From Cannabis sativa (lineage: Eukaryota > Streptophyta > Magnoliopsida > Rosales > Cannabaceae): a DNA stretch of 64,000 bases. The notes under the pieces were generated by a model, which was not told the DNA's origin, ran no database searches, and worked only from the letters and a program-made list of their open reading frames with translations. This document shows, one piece after another, positions 56,669 through 64,000 of this stretch. Position numbers and translations under genes: made by a program. The stretch lies in assembly GCF_029168945.1 (NCBI RefSeq), contig NC_083610.1, forward strand, positions 52,345,429 to 52,409,428, read 5' to 3'. Position 1 is the stretch's first letter. Each line of letters starts with the position of its first letter.

Positions 56669-59447
56669 TTACTCCATTGGAGTCTCAAGTTCTTTATATT
56701 GATCAAATGAATCTTGAGCGGTAATAGTTGAATCTTCACAAGTAAGGTTCTGATGCTCTTGGATGGTAGAGGAGTCTTTATTGGTCAGCTTTGCTTCTTC
56801 CTCAACTTTTTGTGCCTCGCAAAAGCAAAGAAAGCTAGTACATAGTTCTCCTTTGATATATTCAAAGTTGGCCTCAGGATTTTCCTTCCAGAACTCATAG
56901 AAAATGTCTAGGGAAGATTTTCCCAAGCTCTAAACTTCCTTCTGAGGGCTTACCGCTCAGCATAAGAAGTGACCCATTCAGCATCAAGAGCTTCCTACAA
57001 GGCATTTTTCTCTCTCGTCATCTCCTTAACCTTCGCTTCCTAGTTTTGAAGGAGGGTATATCCTTCATGGCATTCAGTTCCTTGGTCACCGCTTCAAGGT
57101 CCTCCTCGAGCTTGGTTATGGACGATATGTCTTTAATATCTTGCCTTAGATCTTCAATGATCTTGTTTGCAGCAACAATTTGCTTGTTTACCGCGCCTAA
57201 CTGAAAAACTCTTTGGCTCGACCTTTTTTTTAGCATCCTCTAGTGCCTTTTTCAGTTCGTTGGTAGCTGTTGTGGCCTTTAGAGTAGCAAATTTAGCTCA
57301 AGAATAAGTGTACGCCAACTTCAGATTAACCTACACAAGAAAACAAAGTTAAAGCCTGTATAGAGAAAAGCCTGTATAAAGATAATCTTTAAGCAAAACA
57401 CTTACTCGGGTGACCTCTTTCAATACTCTATCGAGCAAAAATTCCACTCGCATCTCCTCCACCCTTATGAGTTTCTCATTTACCTCAAGCATCACATTGT
57501 CTTGATAAAAACTGAGTATTTTTTCCCTTCTTAGTTTCTGGCTCGAGTACGAGTGGAGTGCCTAATGGCCTTAGCAGTCTGGGCCCCTCAGAGTTGGCCT
57601 CTTTGGAAATTTTGACCAAAGTAGTAGAAGCTTGAGACTTGGTATTCTTCTTGGTCGGAGGAACAACTTTAGGAGCAGCATCAGGAATCTCTGAGGAGTC
57701 AGTAGCCAAACTCCTCTCAGTATTGACCTGAGTAGCTTCAAGCTTGGAGCAATACTCTTAGGCACAGTATCATCAACTTTTGGACGTTTAATCGGAGACT
57801 TCTGGCTGGATGCATCGCCTTCTTTTTCTTCAAAGCATGCAGCATTCTCTCTAACATGACTGCATTAAAAGAAAGAATACTTGTTAAAAACATAATCATA
57901 CAAGGGTAAACAAGGTTAAAATAGAATGATAAACTACCATGTACATCGATGGGAGCACCCTCCCGAGCAAGTAGTGAAGGGGCGTCCTCATCAGAAGAAT
58001 ACTCCTCTTCTTCCTCGATCACCATGTCCTTTCCCTTTCCTACCACCTAGAAAGTTTGACGATCAACCTCATCAGTGTCATCCCTAATCCTTATGGGCCC
58101 CTCAATCGGTACTTGATCACTCTAGGAAGTCTTCTTCTTCTTCTTCAGAACCGCTTGCTTGATTGTAACCTCCTCAGTCACTCGCTTGGGCTCCTTAACT
58201 TCATCAGACGGGTAGAGCCCATACTTAATGAAACTAGCCTCAGTAGCCAAGAATAAAATATTCCAAGCTAACTCTGGAAGTTCAAGTATTTTTGGGCTCT
58301 TATCCGAAGCTCCACGGTAAAAGGGGACAACAATAAAATGGAATATGTTGGAAAGTGATTTGATTGGACCTTGACAAAACAGTAGTCCTCTACAAACCCC
58401 CAATCTTGGACACATTCGTGTTTGTAGTGTCGGTCAGCCACTCACACTCATTCTAGGAAAAGTAGAAATACCCAGACCTATTTTTCTTGGGGCTGGATTT
58501 TAGAAAAACAAAAAAAAAAAAGCCAATTCGTGTCATGGGCAGATGGCTGACCCCATCCTTGGGAGGCATATAGCATGAATAGTGCAGATAGATACTTTAT
58601 GCCCTTGGGGGTAAGTTGGGTTGGACATATGTGATAATAATTGGCTATTTCTTTAAAGAAAGGATGCAAAGGCAACAATGCACCCTGTTTGGCATGTGGT
58701 CTCGACCATGCATATAATCCACCTCTAGGATTTGTTGCTAATTGTCCTAGACTAGGAAGGAACACTTCCACCTTCTCGAGGATACCTTTTTCAAAGAGAT
58801 TAGTCAATCTCTTGAAGGTTAGCACAGACGGTGGTGAGACCCACCGAGCACCCCTCAAACCTCGACTGTTTGAAGGTCGAGCCTTTGTATATTCTTCCTC
58901 CACGTAATCTCATCTTCTTCTTCTTCCTCTCCCTCGGCCTTGAAAGGACTGGTAGGGCAGACCTCACCCTCATCCTTAACCTCTAGGACTTCGATGTCCC
59001 TTCTAGAAACTACTTCATCCTCACTCAAAGGCCTGGCTTGTTCTACCCAACTGTTGTAAATAGTCAGGCAAGGTGAGGATGAAATGAGAAGACCTTGCTC
59101 ATAGTTTTCTTGGTCTGTGTCGTCATTCTATGTCTACAAACATTAAGTTTTAGATGTATGCCTTGCAACAGTGATAGCAATATCAGCTACGGTAGTACTC
59201 CTGGCAGATGGATTTGCTTAACCCTCTTGAAGTGTGTCTACACCAGATTAGACCCTATACGTTCAAGAAGAAGGAAGATAGTGTCTCCAACATTTCTTCA
59301 ATTCCTAAATAAAATGGTCGTACCCCTCTCCACGTATCTAATCGAGGTATTAGTGGTGTTGCACCTCGGGCTCTGGGAACTCTGTATGGTCACTACTCAC
59401 TTCCCAATCCTCAAAACTAGAATTTAAAAGATTATCACCGAATGAAG
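56669..59447 (-). pseudogene. Antisense accessory gene of E, N-terminus cut off by copia element I
   Basis: It is the same gene as in B. From the minus-strand N-terminus: EDWEVSS-like remains at 59425; EEYTKARPSNSRGLRGARWVSPPSVLTFKRL (58903 on); the PF04195-like block YAWSRPHAKQGALLPLHPFF, EIANYYHICPTQLTPKGIKYLSALFMLYASQGWG and HDTNWLF; an acidic EEEEEYSSDEDAPSLL; a basic start MLERMLHALKKKK; and a coiled coil ending QYKELETPME at 56669. Two well-formed introns lie at 57937-57860 (donor GTAGTTTATC, acceptor TTTTAATGCAG) and 57405-57331 (donor GTAAGTGTTT, acceptor TTTTCTTGTGTAG). The first about 40 codons lie beyond element I. Stops and frameshifts are present. Confidence 0.7.
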
Positions 59448-61328
59448 TGTTGGGTTTTATGCCCTAAATAAAACTCTATTTCAATGTAATCAAGATTATT
59501 CAATATCAATAAAGTAACAGAAGTATTTTTCATTCATTTGTGTATGTTTTGGTTCACTTAATCAATTGTTTGTCTATTTGATTTATAAATTCATCCAAAC
59601 CCCTTTCACATACTTGATCATGTTTATTGTGTTGTCAACACAGTGGAAAGTAAACATGACTATGTGAATAAAGTATTCCTAGATTTATCAGAACACTGGG
59701 TTTTACTGATATGACAATCTACAACAGAGTTTACTTGTATTTGGAGAAATGTTATGTTCTTTCCAGAACATAGGTTAAATTAAAGCTCAGGTTGGATGCA
59801 TGGAGTATGCATTGGAATGGACCGATATTGAACTTTGAAATAGATTTGTGAAACTTACCGTAAATATCTATTCAATTCAATATCATAAGTTGATCCTAGA
59901 TCACATGATCGAAATCCTGATATGGTTAGGCTCAATTTCAAGAGTGTTATTCGTGTTCTTTGATTTGTTAGTTAAGCCTAATTTTTGGTCAGGGCAATAC
60001 ATACATTTTGGGAACACGGTAGTACGATTGAGTGGGAGCGCTAACATAAATATGGAATCTATAGCTTCTATCTGGCGAATAGTAAGCAAAGGGTGATTTC
60101 CTTTGAGCTTAACCAAACGAGATAAATGATTGAGTACTCATTTCACTTAGTTGAAATATCATTTATACAGGGTTAAGTGTTTTAAGGATAAAATACATTG
60201 TAGGGTGTTATTGTAATTTAGTCCCTTTATAGTGTAAATCATCCATATAGAGGATCATTGATCACATTAGGATTATAACAATGGATAACTAATGATGTGT
60301 CTATATGGTGGAACATATAGAGCATTCTATATACTGAGAGTGCAATTCTGAGTTCTATGTGTGGATTCAACGAAGAATTAATAAGTCAGTGAATTTAAGT
60401 GGTAAATTCTAGATCTGCTTATTGGAAGCTCGGATATATAGATCCATGGTCCCCCCACTAGTTGAGATAATATTACTTGTAAGACTCATTTAATTGATTT
60501 TAATTAATCAATTAAAATTCTCAAGATAGACTGTGTCTATTTGAGAATTTATCACTTATTAAGGGCAAAACAGTAAATAGAGATTTTGATGGGCACATTT
60601 ATTAATTAGGAAACTTTAATTAGTTTCATTATTAATAAAATAAATGACAATATATTATTTGATAATTAATTTTAATTATTAAATAATTAGATTTGACATT
60701 TATGTGGTTGAACAAAGGAATTGGCAGTTTTTGACAAAACAGGAAACTATCAGTGTAGGAAAAGGAAAGTTAGAAAAGTGGCAAGCCTTGTTTCCACAAT
60801 GCCTAGGCCGGCCACTTAAGTTCCCTTTTCCCTTTGATTTTTTCAATATTAAATGTCAATTAATTCAATCATAGCCCTGGGTGGTCTTCTATAAATAGAA
60901 GGCAAAGGCTTCAGTTTTCATCACAACTGATACACAACATTATTCTGACAGAATTTTCTGTCTGAAAATTCTCTCTGAGCCGCCACCCTCTCTCTCTCTC
61001 TATTCCTTCACTGTTTCGAAATCTATAAGTGCTAGAGTAGTGCCCACACACATCAAGTAATACCTCAATCATAGTGAGGAAGGCTGTGTAGAATTCAGAA
61101 ACAACAAAGAAGGACTATCGGGCTCAGATCTTGATTATACTCTGCTACAAAAAGGAATCAAGGGTTAGAGATCTGAGTGGGAGGAGACATATATTCTGCT
61201 GCACCAAATGTAAGATTTTTGATACTTTTATGTGTTTAATTTTCCATCGTTTTAGAAGTTCATATCTAGGTTGTTAAATCAACATACTTGTGAGTAGATC
61301 TAAGTTCCTGGTAAAATAACTTCCAACA
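59448..61328 (+). repeat. 5' LTR of element I
   Basis: The 1881 bp run from TGTTGGGTTT to CTTCCAACA and align with solo LTR G. The TATA box TATAAATAG is at 60890-60898. The plus-strand open frame at 59848-60096 recurs in the other LTR copies only because the LTRs are related. Confidence 0.88.
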
Positions 61329-61347
61329 ACTGGCACCAGAGCCATGG
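61329..61347 (+). promoter_or_regulatory. Primer binding site of element I
   Basis: ACTGGCACCAGAGCCATGG follows the LTR. Compared with TGGTATCAGAGCC of most copia elements it differs at two positions. Confidence 0.7.
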
Positions 61348-63946
61348 TAATTGATTTGCTTGCAAGAAATTTGGACTTAAAACGATTTGCTTATGTTTTG
61401 GATCGTATCATGTTGCTTTGTGTGTCATATTGATGTTTGATTGTTGTTTGTGAATTCTGGGAAAAATAGTTACTTTTCTGTCTCTGTAATTATTTTTGTT
61501 GGATAGATTGGAAAATTCTAAGCAATTTACTTTTTTACAGAACTCGATTTCGATTTAATTTGAACTAGTTATGAATTTTTGAAAATTGGAAAAATCGGGG
61601 TGATGAGCACCCTCATCACGCGCGCGGAATGGCTGCAAGCAGCCTTCCTGCGCCGTGATTCCTCGGCGTGCACCCCAGATACGCGCGCGGATGAGCATGC
61701 ATGGCATGCCATCCGTACAGTTCATCATTTTTTTCAATTTTTTCGATTTTTCATGCTATTTCATGGAATTAAATTCCGATTTTTTGTATAGTTTTGTATG
61801 TTGATTTTTTTTTTCAAATTTCAAATCTAATTATCAGAAATAAATTAATTTTATTTTTTAAAATTAATTTTAGATATTAGTGAATTTGATTTTGAAAATA
61901 GGAAAAATCAAGTTTTGCTTACCTATTTTCTTATTTCCTTTAAAATTTGATTATTTTATTTTTTTTAAGGTCAGATATTAATTTATTTTTGGTAACTTGA
62001 CCTTAATTAGAATAAGATCAAAATAATCATGATAATTTTAAAAGAGGAAATAAGGTATTTTTGTTAACTTTTAAATTTTGTTATTTTTACTTAAATTAAA
62101 TTGTAAAACAAGAAAAGGGTATGTATTTACCATTTTCTATTTTATTATTTAATTTATTAAATAACATGAAATTTAAAAGGAAAGTTAGCAATTTAATTTT
62201 GAAATGACATTTAGGTTACCCAAAACCTAATTTTTCAAAATGGTAGGTTTAATTTTAAATTTTATTTTTCGAAATACATGTTTAAAATTAAATAAATCCG
62301 ACATCCAACTATCCAAATCTAACCTTGTTGCAGGAGTATGTGCTTTAGATTGTTTGTAAGTTTTCTAAAACCTATTATTGCTTGATCTAAATTGCCTTGG
62401 TTAACTTGTTGATAGATCCAATGATCTAATTTTTAACCAATGGTTCAATTGTCAATAGATCAAGTAAATAATTTGTAACAGGTAATTTTTACAAACTTCT
62501 TTCATCTGTGTATGACCTAGTAACATGATAGGATCCATCCAAATGTGTATGCCTGTGTGAGCCTATATGTTTAATTTCTGTTATAGATACATATAGGTTG
62601 TTGTTGCTAAATAAAATATCATAACTGATAGATTTTATTTAGGCTCATTTAGTAGTGAGCCTATTCAATTAATAACAGTTGTTCATTTTAAGGTTAAATT
62701 CCTTTCTTTTGGGCCTTGTGTGAGAGTTGGGAGCCTTAGAAGTGGGTACGACATACTGGACCCAGCCCCCCCTCACATGAACAACCCCAATTGTGAAGGC
62801 CCATTTGCCTGATTTGGATAACTGTGCTAGGTTAATTATATTAGTTTGACCTAATAAAAAATTGATTAGCAACATAATTAATTTCATTCTTCCTTGAAAT
62901 TAATTTAAGAAAAACATAGTTTGAATAGTTATATTCTGGAAAACTATATGTATTTTTCTTGTGTTTAATTAAATATGGAATTATAACCATATAAATTCTT
63001 TCTGAATCTTAATTTTATAATTTCATTAAATATTCCTATTTAAGTTGAGATTTAGTTAAATCTATCAAATCAACTTAGATTTGAATATTTTTGAATTTCT
63101 TATTATAAATTAAGTTGAGGAATTTTAGGAATTGGTTATTAAGATTCTTTAGATATTTTTTAAGTTGATATTTTATAAATATGGGAACTTAAAATGGAAT
63201 ATCTTCTAAATTAAGTGGTTACTACTTAATTGGTAATATTTAATTAAGTCATTGATTGAAGAATATTTAAGTTGGGTATTTAGATTTTTCTAAACAACTT
63301 AAATAAGATATTTTTCAAAATTATTCCATTTTTGAAATTTAATTAAAGTTTTTACTTTAATTTGTAATATTTCATTATTGAGATATGGAATATAAATGAT
63401 TAAACAAAATACATATTTTTTTTAAATAATGAGCTTTAATCAAGAGAAATTCGATCTCCATTGTTGGTTTTACATAGCTATTGTTTTAGTGAGTAATCCT
63501 CCCTAATGGAGGAACGTTCATTAGCAAGTTAGCGCCGTTTAATCTCGAAAGATAAGTATTCTTATAAGTTTTTTATATGGTTTATGCTCACCCTAATGGT
63601 GGCGACTGTATAAGACTTACAAGAGTATGAAACAATGGTAGAAGCTCATAAGATAGAATTGCCTTGATTCTCGCCTAAACGGGACAACGCTGAATTCCAA
63701 TCTTGATCGAATAAAAGGTTGCTAGAATGTTTGACCTTTTAGATGAATTGACAACTCTATTCAATGGATGATGCTTTGAGTCTCGCCTAAACGGGACACT
63801 GTATCAGTTCGTTGGAAACCTTGGAAAATAAACTATGTTAGATTTAGTATTTTTATAACATATGTGATTATTTATTTTCTGAACCTGTGTATGAATTTAT
63901 AGAACCAAAACCTTACTTCTATTTATTGATATGTTGTAGTGCCAAT
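61348..63946 (+). other. Long noncoding leader of element I
   Basis: No credible ORF in 2.6 kb. It matches the leader of C in reverse complement. Landmarks are a G/C-rich island with hairpins (about 61595-61725), a conserved block at about 62700-62805 (GGGCCTTGTGTGAGAGTTGG ... CCCCAATTGTGAAGGCCCAT) and repeated motifs with TCTCGCCTAAACGGGACA at 63669-63686 and 63781-63798, with a variant at about 63585-63605. The rest is A/T-rich. Confidence 0.65.
61600..61619 (+). promoter_or_regulatory. Hairpin in the G/C-rich leader island of element I
   Basis: GTGATGAG and CTCATCAC are exact 8-bp arms around CACC. It is followed by CGCGCGCG and a second small hairpin (GGCTG CAAG CAGCC, 61630-61643). In C the equivalent place has a different palindrome. 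Confidence 0.5.
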
Positions 63947-64000
63947 ATGAATAACCCTCATCCCGATCCACTCTTAGTTAGTATCTTTGCAAAAGAACTC
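63947..64000 (+). CDS. Copia gag, first 18 codons (partial, runs off the window)
   Basis: The ATG at 63947 opens MNNPHPDPLLVSIFAKEL and is open to the last base of the window. It follows the leader and has the form of a copia gag start, where a short polar head leads to a '...L...KEL/KL' stretch before the conserved gag core. The length seen is too short for proof. The position, 2.6 kb after the primer binding site and just after the repeated leader motif, supports it. Element C has no recognisable equivalent. Confidence 0.5.
   Translation, partial: MNNPHPDPLLVSIFAKEL

Larger units (their letters stand above)
3941..59447 (+). mobile_element. Element E: outermost Tat-type Ty3/gypsy element, in two surviving blocks
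   Basis: Only 3941-4918 and 52598-59447 belong to E; the rest is later insertions. The blocks join in gag: the left ends ...AAATAGACTTT and the right resumes ACTTACAAGC, and together they match the same gag region of element B (about 8620-8660). The right block holds gag, RT, RNase H, integrase and an opposite-strand accessory gene, in the order seen in B. Its 5' end is cut by Athila (A) and its 3' end by copia element I at 59448, so no LTR of E is visible. Protease, the first part of RT and most of the second RNase H are deleted. It is the most decayed element here. Confidence 0.75.
59448..64000 (+). mobile_element. Element I: 5' part of a copia-type retrotransposon
   Basis: It starts TGTTGGGTTTTATGCCC within the antisense gene of E; the left target duplication would be TGAAG (59443-59447). 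The 5' LTR, primer binding site and a 2.6-kb leader are complete; gag opens at the window edge. It is the same family as C and G. The lineage inside copia is not settled from this part. Confidence 0.85.

Noticed and set aside
59848..60116. ORFs on both strands, also at 50818-51033, and the pair 13722-13907 / 33964-34149
   Set aside because: All lie in copia LTR copies. The repeats explain the conservation, and no start context or domain is seen.
1..64000. Possible host gene, tRNA, rRNA or CRISPR array
   Set aside because: No tRNA-like or rRNA-like stretch, no spaced repeat array and no non-transposon protein was recognised on either strand. Unassigned stretches fit retroelement leaders and UTRs.

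Overview
This window is plant nuclear DNA, most likely from a eudicot with a large, retrotransposon-rich genome. I see no host gene. Every recognisable coding stretch belongs to an LTR retrotransposon: Ty3/gypsy of the Athila, Tat and Tekay (chromovirus) types, and Ty1/copia. The base composition, TG...CA LTR ends and 5-bp target-site duplications (TSDs) fit this. The species cannot be named from the sequence alone.

The layout is a stack of nested insertions, six levels deep. Letters A to I are my own labels. A (1-3940, +) is the 3' end of an Athila-like element: a broken ORF in the env position, polypurine tract and 3' LTR. It sits in the gag of E, a decayed Tat-type element (+) whose pieces are 3941-4918 and 52598-59447. 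E's gag is split at 4918/52598 by H, a solo LTR (pieces 4919-5056, 49907-50364, 52227-52597). H is split by F, a Tat-type element on the minus strand (5057-49901), and by a solo copia LTR G (50365-52221, perfect TSD TTAAT). F is split by B, a Tat-type element on the plus strand (6715-39414). B is split by C, a copia-type element on the minus strand (13460-34229, perfect TSD ATAAG). C is split by D, a complete Tekay-type element on the plus strand (16780-27017, perfect TSD ACTAA). At the right edge a second copia element, I (59448 to beyond 64000, +), interrupts E again and runs off the window just as its gag begins.

All pol genes are broken. D is the best preserved: its gag-pol frame has only three stop codons and its LTRs differ by roughly 1% by eye. 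B, E and F carry gag, protease, RT, two successive RNase H regions (the second of the archaeal type found in Tat elements) and integrase, all with many stops and frameshifts.

The most interesting item is a second gene in the 3' part of all three Tat-type elements, on the strand opposite to gag-pol and ending tail to tail with pol. Its product has a region like the 'putative gypsy type transposon' domain (PF04195-like), an acidic or basic middle and a coiled-coil C-terminus. In all three copies the sequence shows intron-like interruptions. Two coding introns lie at matching positions in B and E, with partial traces in F. B and F also show a 5' UTR intron just before the ATG and a TATA-like box. 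It looks like a self-contained, spliced, oppositely transcribed accessory gene, not a chance antisense ORF.
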